From RUG572 sp964386385 (lineage in GTDB: Bacteria; Verrucomicrobiota; Kiritimatiellia; RFP12; UBA1067): a stretch of DNA of 64,000 nt. A program made the translations under genes and the position numbers. Below, piece by piece: positions 7,615 to 16,058 of this stretch. How positions within the stretch are numbered: the first letter of the stretch is position 1; the number at the start of each line of letters is the position of its first letter. Below the pieces are notes generated by a model, which made no database searches, was not told the DNA's origin, and worked only from the letters and a program-made list of their open reading frames with translations. The stretch spans positions 38,552-102,551 of the forward strand of contig CAYLRN010000010.1 of NCBI GenBank assembly GCA_964386385.1, given 5' to 3'.

Positions 7615-10600
7615 TTACTTTGAAGCGCGGTCCTTGAGCTGGCGCCTGCGAAGCGCCGTGACCTGGAAATACTCGAACACGTGCTTTACGCGCTCGCGCC
7701 ACGTCTCGAAGAGCGCGTAGAGGCCCGGCACCAGCAGGATGCCGAACGCCACGGACGCGCCCATGCCGAAGAACTCCGTGATGCCGATGGCGTTGCGCGA
7801 CGCGGCGCCGGCCCCTGCCGCGCACCACTGCGGGAAGAATAGGTTCAGCACCATCGGCAGCGTTCCGAGCAGCGTCGTGAGGGCGGTCATGAGCAGCGCG
7901 CGCAGACGCTCGCCTGCGGCGGACGCGGCGGCCTCGACGATGGAGTAGCCCTCCTGCTCCCTCTTGTCCTTCGCGAACTCGACTATGAGAATCGCGTTCT
8001 TCGAGGCGAGGCCGACGAGCAGGACGAGACCCAGCTGCGCGTAGATGCTCAGGCTCAGCCCGAAGAGCTTGAGGCCCACGAGCGCGCCCAGCACGGCCAC
8101 GAAGATCGAGAGCATCACCGGCATCGGAATCGTCCAGGATTCGTACTGCGCCACGAGGAACAGGTAGCCGAATATCAAGGCAAGGCCGACGAGCGGCGCG
8201 GTGCTGCCGGACGTGCGCTGCTCCTGGAACGTGATTCCGCCCCATTCGTAGGCGAAGCCCTGCGGCAGTTCGGCCTTCATCAGTTCGGCGATTTCGCGGA
8301 TCACGGTGCCGGTGGCGACGCCGGGCTTTGGCATGACGGTGATGTCGGCCGACGGATACATGTTGAAGCGCTTCATGATGCGCGGGCTGAGCTCGCGCGT
8401 AATCGTTCCGAGCGAGCCGAGCGGGACCATGCTGCCGGTATCGGAGCGCACGTAGAGGCGCTGCACGTCCTCCGGCGTGGCGCGGCCGGACCAGTCGGCG
8501 CGGACGGTCACGCGGTTCACCTGCGTGCCGAGGTTGACGTCGTTCACGTAGCGCGAGCCGAGGTAGTTCTGCATCGTCGTGTAGGCCGTGGCCACGGGGA
8601 CGTGGAACATCTGCGCCTTGTCGCGGTCCATGTTGAAGCGAAGATGCGGGGTCTTCGCGGTGAAACCGGAGAACGCGGCCAGGACGTTCGGGTTCGCGTT
8701 GAGGGCCTTGAGCACCTTGCCCTGCACCTCGTCGATCAGCATCGGGTCGGTGGACTCGGTCGATTCAAGGCGGAGGTCGATGGCGTCGCTCGTGCCGAGG
8801 CCGGGAATGGCCGGGGGCATGAAGACGCGCCAGGCCGGTTCCGGTATCTTGGCTAGCTCCTTCTGGATGCGCTCCACCATCGCGCCGGCCGTCGACTCCT
8901 TCGCGCGGCGCTCGCTCCAGTCCGTCAGGTCGGCGACGAGAAGGCACTGCGATTCGCCGCGACCGCCCGTGAAGGAGAAGCCCTGCACGGTCAGGCAGCT
9001 CTTGACCTCGGGCATTTTCCGAAGCAAATCGACTGCGCGCATGGCGACGTCCCGCGTGCGGGGAAGCGTACTGCCCTCCGGCATTTCCATGGAGACGAAC
9101 ACCACGGCCTGGTCTTCCGACGGCAGGAACGACGTCTCCGTCTGCCGGAACATCTGTATCGATCCGAGAATCGTCAGCACGAGCAGGACGCCCACGAGCA
9201 TGAGCCGGCCCGACAGCCAGCGCGCGCATCCGACGAAGAAGCCCTTGAAGCGGTCGACGCCCCAGTTGAACCACGCCAGCGGGCCGTGCTTGAACGGACG
9301 CGCCTCGCGCAGGAGGAGCGAGCAGAGGGCGGGCGCCAGGGTGAGGGCGCACACCGTCGAAAAGCACACGGCCGTGGAGAGCGTGACGGAGAACTGCTGG
9401 TAGATGCGTCCCTGGATGCCGCTCATGAACCCGATCGGCACGAAGATGCCGAGCAGCACCAGCGTCGTCGCGATGACGGCGGACGTCACATCGCTCATGG
9501 CCTGGATCGTGGCCTCCTTCGAGTTGAGCCCGCGCGTCTCGATCAGGTACTGGACGCGCTCCACCACGACGATGCAGTCGTCCACCACGACGCCGATCGC
9601 AAGCACAAGGCCGAATAGCGTGAGGATGTTGATGGAGTAGTCAAGAATGGCCATGACGATGAACGTGGAGCAGATCGACACGGGGATCGTGAGGCACGGG
9701 ATGAGCGTCGCGCGCCAGTCCTGCAGGAAGATGTAGCAGACGAGCACGACGAGGATGAACGTGATGACGAGCGTCTCGACGATTTCGCTGATGCACATTC
9801 GCACGTAGCGCGTGGCGTCGTAGGCGACGATGTACTCCAGGTCTCCCGGAAAGTTGGCCTTCAGGCGCTCCATCTCCGCCAGCACGGCGTCCATCGTGGC
9901 GATGGCGTTCGCGCCGGGCTTCTGGTTGATGGCGATCTGAATCGACGTCGCGCTGTTGAACTGTCCGTCGAACGCATAGCTCTGCTCGCCGATCTCCGTG
10001 CGCGCGACATCCTTCAGGCGCACCATGCCGCCGTTCTCGTCGCGGCGGATGACGATCTCGTCAAACTCCTTCGCCGTCAGAAGGCGCCCCTTGGAGAGGA
10101 GCGTGTAGGAGAACGCGCCGTGCTTCTCGACCGGCGCGGAGCCGACGACGCCGAGCGAGGCCTGCACGTTCTGCTTGGAGATGGCGGCGATGACCTCTTC
10201 AGAGTTCATGCCCTGCGCCGCCATGCGGTTCGGGTCCATCCACACGCGGACGGACAGCTTCGGACCGTAGATCTGCGCGTCGCCGACGCCCGGCACACGG
10301 AGGAGCACGGGCTGGATGATGTTGTAGGCGTAGTCGGACATCTGCAGGCGCGTGAGCTTCTTGCCGGGCGTCTGCAGCGCGATGAAGCCAAGCGTATCCG
10401 TGGACTCCGCTCGGACGCGGCCGCCGAGTTCCTTCGCCTCCGCTGGCAGCTTCGCCTCGGCCTGCGACAGACGGTTCTGCACCTTGACGAGGTCCATGTC
10501 CTGGTCGGACTCGACCTCGAAGGAGACGGACAGCGAGTACGTGCCGTCGTCCGCGCATTCGGAGGACATGTAGATCATGTCGTCCACGCCGTTGATCTCG

Positions 10601-10842
10601 TCTTCGATCGGCGTGGCGATCGTGTTCATCACCTCGCGGGAATTGGAGCCGGGATACGTGTACGTCACCTGGATTTCGGGCGGCGTCACGCGGGGGTACT
10701 GGGTGATCGGCAGGCTCGTGATGGCCATCACGCCGGCGATCGTCAGCAGGATGGAGATGACCATGGCGAATCGCGGGCGTTCGACGAACACGCGCGAGAA
10801 CGTCTTGATCTGGTTGATCGATTCTCGTATTGAAATCTTCAT
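7615..10842 (-). CDS. RND multidrug efflux permease (HAE1/AcrB type)
   Basis: Inner-membrane proton-driven pump of about 1,075 residues. It shows the AcrB plan: a helix near the N-terminus, porter loop (PITQYPRVTPPEIQVTYTYP), then TM4 with the proton-relay pair in IGVVVDDCIVVVERVQYL. The signature GIFVPIGFMSGIQGRIYQQF follows, with a second porter loop and a final membrane block (LASKNAILIVEFA, near PLVGLALIFGYLFLVAQY). I placed the start at ATG 10842 because AGAGG lies 8 bases upstream; a GTG three codons earlier would leave no room for that site. Substrate range cannot be read from sequence. It is flanked by its adaptor and outer-membrane partner. Confidence 0.96.
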   Translation of the reverse strand: MKISIRESINQIKTFSRVFVERPRFAMVISILLTIAGVMAITSLPITQYPRVTPPEIQVTYTYPGSNSREVMNTIATPIEDEINGVDDMIYMSSECADDGTYSLSVSFEVESDQDMDLVKVQNRLSQAEAKLPAEAKELGGRVRAESTDTLGFIALQTPGKKLTRLQMSDYAYNIIQPVLLRVPGVGDAQIYGPKLSVRVWMDPNRMAAQGMNSEEVIAAISKQNVQASLGVVGSAPVEKHGAFSYTLLSKGRLLTAKEFDEIVIRRDENGGMVRLKDVARTEIGEQSYAFDGQFNSATSIQIAINQKPGANAIATMDAVLAEMERLKANFPGDLEYIVAYDATRYVRMCISEIVETLVITFILVVLVCYIFLQDWRATLIPCLTIPVSICSTFIVMAILDYSINILTLFGLVLAIGVVVDDCIVVVERVQYLIETRGLNSKEATIQAMSDVTSAVIATTLVLLGIFVPIGFMSGIQGRIYQQFSVTLSTAVCFSTVCALTLAPALCSLLLREARPFKHGPLAWFNWGVDRFKGFFVGCARWLSGRLMLVGVLLVLTILGSIQMFRQTETSFLPSEDQAVVFVSMEMPEGSTLPRTRDVAMRAVDLLRKMPEVKSCLTVQGFSFTGGRGESQCLLVADLTDWSERRAKESTAGAMVERIQKELAKIPEPAWRVFMPPAIPGLGTSDAIDLRLESTESTDPMLIDEVQGKVLKALNANPNVLAAFSGFTAKTPHLRFNMDRDKAQMFHVPVATAYTTMQNYLGSRYVNDVNLGTQVNRVTVRADWSGRATPEDVQRLYVRSDTGSMVPLGSLGTITRELSPRIMKRFNMYPSADITVMPKPGVATGTVIREIAELMKAELPQGFAYEWGGITFQEQRTSGSTAPLVGLALIFGYLFLVAQYESWTIPMPVMLSIFVAVLGALVGLKLFGLSLSIYAQLGLVLLVGLASKNAILIVEFAKDKREQEGYSIVEAAASAAGERLRALLMTALTTLLGTLPMVLNLFFPQWCAAGAGAASRNAIGITEFFGMGASVAFGILLVPGLYALFETWRERVKHVFEYFQVTALRRRQLKDRASK

Positions 10843-10899
10843 GGGTTGCACCTCTCGGTCGCGACGGGGAAGTCGCGGAAAGCGGCAGACGTACCTGGG

Positions 10900-12159
10900 C
10901 TACTTCTGCGCGGCGGCCTTCGCGCCCGCCTCGCGCTCCTCGTATGTCTTGTAGTTGGGGTCGTTCTCCTCGTTGGGCGTGGCGTCGGTCTGATAGACCT
11001 TCATCCCCTCGGCGAGCTTGCCCGTGCCGGAGACGACAATCGTCTCGCCCTCCTTGACGCCGCTCGTGCACGGCACCCAGCCGTCGGACATCTCCCGCGT
11101 CTCGACGGGACGCGCCGTGACGGTGTTGTCGGCCTTCAGCACCCACACGCCCACGTTGCCGCCCGGCAGGTCGAAGATCGCGGTCTGCGGGACGCAGACG
11201 AGCTTCGGCGGCGTCTTGAGGTCGGCGATCAGCGTGACGTACGTGTTCGGCACGAGAAGGCGGTCCGGGTTGGGGAAGGAGAGGCGCATGGTGATCGTGG
11301 CAGTCTCGGCGTTCATCGTGTTGTCGTCGAACGCGAACGTGCCGTCGCCCTTGTAGACGTCGCCCGTCGGGAGGACGATGCGCATGCGGCGGTCGACGTC
11401 CTTGCCGGCGAGAAGCGCCGTGCGCCAGGCGACGTAGGCGCGGTCGGTGAGCGGGAACGTCACGCGGATGGGGTCCACCTGGACGATCTTCGCAAGCGAG
11501 CCCTTCGACGGCGCCACGTAGTCGCCCACGTGCGCGGAAGTCTTTCCGATCTGTCCGGCGATCGGCGCGACGACGCGCGCCTTCTTCAGGTCGTATTCGG
11601 CGACGACGAGGTTCGCCCTCGCCTGCATGACGGAGGCCTTGGACTTCTCGGCGCCCGCCTCGGCGTTGTCGCGTTCGAGCTGCGTGATGCCGCGCGCGTC
11701 GGCCTTCTGCATTCGCTCCCAGTAGCGCTCGGCGCGGCGGGCCTCCGCCTCGGCGGCCTCCAGGTCGGCCTTGCGCTGGTTCACGACGGCGCGGTAGCGC
11801 TCGTCGTCCAGGACGTAGAGCAGCTGCCCCTCCTTGACGATGTCGCCTTCCTTGAACTTGACTTCCTTGATGTAGCCGTCCACCTGCGGCAGAAGCTCGA
11901 CCTCCTGGACCGGTTCGGCGTGGGCGATGTACTTTTCGGGAAGATTGTATTCGCGCAGTTCGGCCTTCGCCACCGCGACGCTCGCCGGCGGCTGCGCGCG
12001 CTGCTGCGGAGCCTCGGCCTTCTGCGGCGTCATGTCGCGCACCATCCAGCCGCCGACCACAGAGGCCGCCGCCAGGGCCACCGTTCCAATGACGGAACCG
12101 ATGGAGGAACCGTTCTTCTCAACGGACTTCGCCGCGTCTTTCTTCGATTCTGCTTCCAT
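10900..12159 (-). CDS. RND efflux periplasmic adaptor (membrane fusion protein)
   Basis: Bridges the AcrB-type pump and the outer-membrane channel. It has an N-terminal membrane anchor (about residues 20-45, GSVIGTVALAAASVVGGWMV) rather than a lipobox. A split lipoyl domain (EVELLPQVDGYIKEVKFKEG and ARVVAPIAGQIGKTSAHVGD) surrounds an alpha-hairpin (about residues 110-160). Beta-barrel and membrane-proximal domains follow, with VCVPQTAIFDLPGGNVGVWV. Start chosen at ATG 12159; a GTG three codons upstream at 12168 is possible. The C-terminal 25 residues are charged (NEENDPNYKTYEEREAGAKA) and probably disordered. The gene directly follows tetR. Confidence 0.94.
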   Translation of the reverse strand: MEAESKKDAAKSVEKNGSSIGSVIGTVALAAASVVGGWMVRDMTPQKAEAPQQRAQPPASVAVAKAELREYNLPEKYIAHAEPVQEVELLPQVDGYIKEVKFKEGDIVKEGQLLYVLDDERYRAVVNQRKADLEAAEAEARRAERYWERMQKADARGITQLERDNAEAGAEKSKASVMQARANLVVAEYDLKKARVVAPIAGQIGKTSAHVGDYVAPSKGSLAKIVQVDPIRVTFPLTDRAYVAWRTALLAGKDVDRRMRIVLPTGDVYKGDGTFAFDDNTMNAETATITMRLSFPNPDRLLVPNTYVTLIADLKTPPKLVCVPQTAIFDLPGGNVGVWVLKADNTVTARPVETREMSDGWVPCTSGVKEGETIVVSGTGKLAEGMKVYQTDATPNEENDPNYKTYEEREAGAKAAAQK

Positions 12160-12178
12160 GCTCTTCACCTGTTCGTTT

Positions 12179-12808
12179 CTATCTGTTTTCCGTTCGTTTC
12201 AAAGAGTCCCACACGGCGCGGTAGGCGCCGTTCAGCGTCGCCTCCAGGTCGCTGCCGAGAAAGCCGTCTATCCGCGCGCGCACAAGGCCGTGCCACATCG
12301 CGACGCAGGCGTTCGCCACCTGGTCGGAGGCGACGCCCTCCCGCGCCCGGCCGGCGCGGACGTCGTTCTCCAGGGCGGTGCGGAAGGCGTGGATCGGGCC
12401 GAACTTGTCGTTGGCGAGGAGGTCTTCGCGCACTTTCGCCATCGTGGCGTCCGTCCAGCGGATCTGGCTTTCCATCAGCATGAAGAAAGCGGAGCCGTGC
12501 GCGTCCCTGACGGTCGCCGCCGCGTTCTTGACCATCATGTCGGCGACTTCGAGGAACGTCAGCTCGCCCTTCGGCTTCAGGGCGTCGATCTGCCGCTCGA
12601 ACTTGTCCAGCATCTCGTCGACGAGCGCGATGAGAAGCGCCTCCTTCGAGGCGAAGTGCCAGTAGACCGCGCCCTTCGTCATCTTCAGGCGCGCCGCGAT
12701 ATGCGTGAAAGTGGTGTGCTCGTAGCCCTGCCGCGCAAAGAGATCGAGCGCACTTGCCAGAATGCGGGTGCGCGTCTTTTCGGCTTCGTCTTTCGTCTTG
12801 CGTGGCAT
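12179..12808 (-). CDS. TetR/AcrR-family repressor of the efflux operon
   Basis: A 209-residue regulator with an N-terminal TetR helix-turn-helix (TRTRILASALDLFARQGYEH, then FTHIAARLKMTKGAVYWHFA). The C-terminal ligand-binding domain resembles the AcrR/TtgR group. It is the first gene of the efflux operon. Its own -10 box (TATAAT on the minus strand, 12842-12847) abuts a 22-bp palindrome at 12847-12868, so it very likely represses itself and the pump. An AGGA ribosome site lies 6 bases before the ATG. The inducing compound is unknown. Confidence 0.93.
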   Translation of the reverse strand: MPRKTKDEAEKTRTRILASALDLFARQGYEHTTFTHIAARLKMTKGAVYWHFASKEALLIALVDEMLDKFERQIDALKPKGELTFLEVADMMVKNAAATVRDAHGSAFFMLMESQIRWTDATMAKVREDLLANDKFGPIHAFRTALENDVRAGRAREGVASDQVANACVAMWHGLVRARIDGFLGSDLEATLNGAYRAVWDSLKRTENR

Positions 12809-12846
12809 GTTTCGTCCTAGTGTGGCTTTTCAAGGGCGCGTATTAT

Positions 12847-12868
12847 ACATACCTACTGGTAGGTATGT
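12847..12868. promoter_or_regulatory. Operator palindrome for the TetR-family repressor
   Basis: Perfect inverted repeat with arms ACATACCTAC and GTAGGTATGT around a two-base centre. It abuts the -10 element of the tetR-pump operon on the minus strand. It ends 14 bases before the -35 of the divergent hydrolase promoter, so one bound repressor could affect both directions. The arrangement matches AcrR/TtgR-type operators. Confidence 0.85.
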
Positions 12869-12882
12869 CAAGTGGCGCCGGC

Positions 12883-12911
12883 TTGACTTCGGCGGCGTTT
12901 TTTAGGATAAT
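12883..12911 (+). promoter_or_regulatory. Promoter directly abutting the serine hydrolase start
   Basis: TTGACT (12883-12888), a 17-base spacer and GATAAT (12906-12911). The -10 box ends 7 bases before the ATG at 12919, so transcription should begin on or next to the start codon. Confidence 0.7.
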
Positions 12912-12918
12912 CGTCCGC

Positions 12919-14142
12919 ATGAAAACAATGACAACCGCCTTTGTCGTAGCGGGCCTTGCGTTCGCATCGTCCGCGCTCGCCGCCCCGGCGACGCCGTCCG
13001 GGACAACCTTCGCGCGCGACGCGCTGCAGAAGTACGTGGACTCCGGCGAGCTGCCGGGCGCAATCAGCGTGCTTTACAGGAACGGAGTGGAGGAGGTCGC
13101 GTGCCTGGGCTACTCCGACGTCGCGAAGAAGCGTCCGATAGGGATGGACGACGTGTTCATGCAGTGCTCTCAGACGAAGGGCTTCTGCGGCGTCACGGTC
13201 GCAATCCTCGTGGAGGAGGGGAAGCTGAATCTGGACGACCCCGTGTCGAAGTACCTGCCGGAGTTCCGCGAGCTCTGGATCCAGGCGTCGAACTCCAACG
13301 GGGTGAAGACGCTCGTGCGCGCGAAGAACGTCCTGACCGTCCGCAACGTGATGAACCACACGGGCGGCTTCCCGTTCGAGCTTCCGAACGGACAGCTCAT
13401 GGGCGGGTGGTCCCGCCGCATGCCGCTGCGCTCCGTGGCGGCGACGGCGGCCGCGCAGCCGATCATGTTCGAGCCCGGCACGAAGGTGCAGTACTCCAAC
13501 GTGGGCATCGACATCGGGGCGGCGGTAGTGGAGAAGGTATCGGGACGGCGCTGGGAGGACTTCCTCGCCGAGCGCGTCTTCAAGCCGCTGGGCATGGTGA
13601 ATTCCGGCTTCTGGCCGTCGAAGGAGCAGCTCGAACACAAGATTGAAATGTACGACTGCCAGAAGGGAGCGCCCGCGAAATGGCGCGAGCAGGCGGACTG
13701 GATGCAGCGTCCGTACGCCGACGACCGCGTGTTCCCAAGCGCGGGAGCCGGGCTTTGGACGACCGCGGCAGACCAGCTGAAGTTCTACAAGATGCTCATG
13801 AACCTCGGCGTGGGCGAGAACGGCGCGCGCATCCTCAAGGAGGAGACCGTCAAGTCCATCCTCGCCACCAGCACGCGCCCCGCCGGCCTCAAGGACCCGA
13901 ACTACTCGCTCGGACTGAACGCGCCGCTCAAGGACCACGAGAACGCGACGTTCGGCCACGGCGGCGCATGGGGCACGAACTGCTCCGTAAACTGGCACAA
14001 GAAGGAACTCGTGCTCTGGGTCGTGCAGCTCACCGGCGGACCGCGTCCGTGGGACTCCGCGCGCTGGCAGGCCGCGAACGGCTTCTTCAAGGCGAAAATC
14101 GACACGAAGGGGGCCGACGCCTACACCGGCCGCCTGAAATGA
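12919..14142 (+). CDS. Secreted serine hydrolase, beta-lactamase/class C fold
   Basis: A 407-residue exported protein with signal peptide about residues 1-21 (ending SSALAA). It has the three motifs of the penicillin-binding/class C beta-lactamase fold: Ser84-Gln-Thr-Lys87 (SxxK), Tyr192-Ser-Asn194 (YxN) and His347-Gly-Gly349. Members with these motifs are often esterases or D-amino peptidases rather than true beta-lactamases, so I call only the fold. Start chosen at ATG 12919, which sits 7 bases after the -10 box with no ribosome-binding site; the frame is open further upstream, but into the operator. It is divergent from the efflux operon, so it may respond to the same repressor. Confidence 0.9.
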   Translation: MKTMTTAFVVAGLAFASSALAAPATPSGTTFARDALQKYVDSGELPGAISVLYRNGVEEVACLGYSDVAKKRPIGMDDVFMQCSQTKGFCGVTVAILVEEGKLNLDDPVSKYLPEFRELWIQASNSNGVKTLVRAKNVLTVRNVMNHTGGFPFELPNGQLMGGWSRRMPLRSVAATAAAQPIMFEPGTKVQYSNVGIDIGAAVVEKVSGRRWEDFLAERVFKPLGMVNSGFWPSKEQLEHKIEMYDCQKGAPAKWREQADWMQRPYADDRVFPSAGAGLWTTAADQLKFYKMLMNLGVGENGARILKEETVKSILATSTRPAGLKDPNYSLGLNAPLKDHENATFGHGGAWGTNCSVNWHKKELVLWVVQLTGGPRPWDSARWQAANGFFKAKIDTKGADAYTGRLK

Positions 14143-14153
14143 CCCGCGCGCCC

Positions 14154-14183
14154 TTGACTGGAGGCGGTGGGGTTTGATAGAAT
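14154..14183 (+). promoter_or_regulatory. Promoter of the leu operon
   Basis: TTGACT (14154-14159) and TAGAAT (14178-14183) with an 18-base spacer, 12 bases after the hydrolase stop. The predicted start of transcription is near 14190, giving a leader of about 200 bases before leuA. Confidence 0.6.
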
Positions 14184-14214
14184 CTCACCACCTCTGAAAA
14201 GGGGAACTGAAAAC

Positions 14215-14289
14215 ATGAAAAGGAACCTCAAGAACAGCCTCGGACCTGCCTTCCTCCTTCGCGGGAGCGAAGCGGGCGTTCGTTGCTGA
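14215..14289 (+). CDS. Putative leuA leader peptide (24 aa)
   Basis: A 24-codon reading frame preceded by AAGGGGAAC and followed by a terminator hairpin before leuA. It holds four leucine codons: Leu5, Leu9 and the adjacent pair Leu14-Leu15 (CTC CTT). A short leucine-containing frame between promoter and terminator of a leucine biosynthesis operon is the classic set-up for attenuation. The leucine content is modest, so the assignment is inferred from position. Confidence 0.5.
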   Translation: MKRNLKNSLGPAFLLRGSEAGVRC

Positions 14290-14325
14290 AATCCCAGAGG
14301 AGAATCCATGTCCCTCGCACGGCAG

Positions 14326-14358
14326 AAACGACCCCGCGAAAAGGCGAGGTCGTTTTTT
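14326..14358 (+). terminator. Attenuator hairpin upstream of leuA
   Basis: AACGACC (14327-14333) pairs with GGTCGTT (14348-14354), plus an inner CGC/GCG, then six T in a row. It lies between the leader peptide and leuA, so it would stop transcription before the operon. A leader segment at 14241-14250 (CGGACCTGCC) can pair with its 3' arm (GGCGAGGTCG) with one bulged base, which could form an antiterminator. Confidence 0.7.
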
Positions 14359-14397
14359 GTTTGGGCGGCGGATGGACGGCAAAAGGAGCAAGTGAAA

Positions 14398-16026
14398 ATG
14401 GACGGCAAAGTCAGATTCTTCGACACGACGCTGCGCGATGGCGAGCAGGCGCCGGGATATTCGATGAACATCGAGGAGAAGGTGCGCATGGCGCGCCAGC
14501 TCGAAGCCCTCGGCGTCGACGTCCTCGAGGCGGGCTTCGCCATCGCCTCGCCCGGCGACTTCGAGTCCGTCAGGCAGATCGCCGGCTCCGTGAAGGACAT
14601 GGTGGTGGCCTCCCTCTGCCGGGCGCTGACGAAGGACATAGACGCGGCCTATGCGGCCGTGAAGGACGCCGCGCGGCCGCGCATCCACACGTTCCTGGCG
14701 ACGAGCGACCTGCACCTGCAGTACAAGCTGAAGATGACGCGCGAAGCGGCGCTCGAACGCGCCGTGGAGGCGGTGAAGTACGCGCGCGGCCTGTGCGACG
14801 ACGTGGAGTTCTCGCTGGAGGACGCCTCGCGCACTGACCGCGACTACATGTGCCGGGTGGTGGAGGCCGTGATCCGGGCCGGAGCCACCACCGTCAATCT
14901 GCCCGACACCGTCGGCTACGCGACGCCGAAGGAGATCTACGACATGGTCGCGAACGTGATCGGACGCGTCCCCAACGTCGACAATGCGGTCATCTCCATG
15001 CACTGCCACGACGACCTCGGACTGGCCGTCGCCAACACGCTCGCAGGCTTCCAGGCCGGCGCCAGGCAGGCGGAGTGCTGCATCTGCGGCATCGGCGAAC
15101 GCGCGGGCAACGCCGCCCTCGAAGAGGTGGTGATGAACCTGCGCACGCGCCAGGACGTCTACGGACTCACCCACCAGATCAGGACGGAGGAAATCGCGAA
15201 GACCGCGAAGCTGCTCTCCACGATCACCGGAGTCAAGATCGCGCCGAACAAGTCCATCGTGGGCGAAAACGCATTCGCCCACGAGTCCGGCATCCACCAG
15301 CACGGCGTCATGGCGAACGTGAAGACGTACGAGATCATGACGCCCGAATCGGTCGGCGTCAAGAAGACCGAACTCGTGCTGGGCAAGCACTCCGGCCAGC
15401 ACGCCTTCAACGCCCGCGTGGAGGCGTTCGGCTACAAACTGCCGAAGGAGACGCTGGACAGGCTGTTCGCCGACTTCAAGGTGCTGGCCGACCGCAAGAA
15501 GCACATCGAGGACCGTGACGTCGTCGCCCTCGTAGAGGCCGCCCTGGGGCATCGCAAGGTTGGCGAGAACGACTGGACGCTGAAGAACTACGTCGTCTCC
15601 AGCAGCAACAAGATGTACTCCACCGCCTGCGTCACGCTCGTGAAGGGCAAAAAGGAGGTGACGGAGACGGCCTACGGCACAGGCCCCGTCTTCGCCTGCA
15701 TCCGCGCGGTCGAGAAGATCGTCCGCCACGAGTTCAAGCTGCTGGACTACCAGATCAGCGCCGTGACGGAGTGCCGCGACGCGCTCGGAGAGGTGAAGGT
15801 GAAGATCAGCGACAAGACCGGCGTCTACCGCGGCCTCGGAGTGTCAACCGACATCATCGAGGGTTCGATACTCTCGACCCTCGACGCCGTCAACAACATG
15901 CTCGGCGCCACCACCTCCCTCGGCACCGGCGCCGCCGCCCTCGTGCAGCAGACGTACGACAGCTCCGCCGGCGGCGGCGCGCGCGACATGCTCACCGGCG
16001 GACACACCGACAAGATCGACGACTGA
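14398..16026 (+). CDS. leuA: 2-isopropylmalate synthase
   Basis: Condenses acetyl-CoA with 2-oxoisovalerate, the first committed step of leucine synthesis. The 542-residue protein has FDTTLRDGEQAPGYSM at the N-terminus, the metal-binding HCHDDLGLAVANTL, GIGERAGNAALEEVVM and HESGIHQHGVM. A C-terminal leucine-sensing LeuA dimer region covers about residues 400-530. Start chosen at ATG 14398 with AAGGAG 8 bases upstream. The frame is open back to an ATG at 14308, which also has a strong ribosome site (AGAGGAG); use of that would add 30 residues encoded across the attenuator hairpin. leuC and leuD follow; no leuB is in the window. Confidence 0.95.
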   Translation: MDGKVRFFDTTLRDGEQAPGYSMNIEEKVRMARQLEALGVDVLEAGFAIASPGDFESVRQIAGSVKDMVVASLCRALTKDIDAAYAAVKDAARPRIHTFLATSDLHLQYKLKMTREAALERAVEAVKYARGLCDDVEFSLEDASRTDRDYMCRVVEAVIRAGATTVNLPDTVGYATPKEIYDMVANVIGRVPNVDNAVISMHCHDDLGLAVANTLAGFQAGARQAECCICGIGERAGNAALEEVVMNLRTRQDVYGLTHQIRTEEIAKTAKLLSTITGVKIAPNKSIVGENAFAHESGIHQHGVMANVKTYEIMTPESVGVKKTELVLGKHSGQHAFNARVEAFGYKLPKETLDRLFADFKVLADRKKHIEDRDVVALVEAALGHRKVGENDWTLKNYVVSSSNKMYSTACVTLVKGKKEVTETAYGTGPVFACIRAVEKIVRHEFKLLDYQISAVTECRDALGEVKVKISDKTGVYRGLGVSTDIIEGSILSTLDAVNNMLGATTSLGTGAAALVQQTYDSSAGGGARDMLTGGHTDKIDD

Positions 16027-16058
16027 ACGGAACTTAACGAAGAAGGAAGAGAGACCCC

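Noticed and set aside
14190..14397. T-box riboswitch upstream of leuA
   Set aside because: No T-box consensus (AGGGUGGNACCGCG) is present; the leader peptide and hairpin explain the region better.
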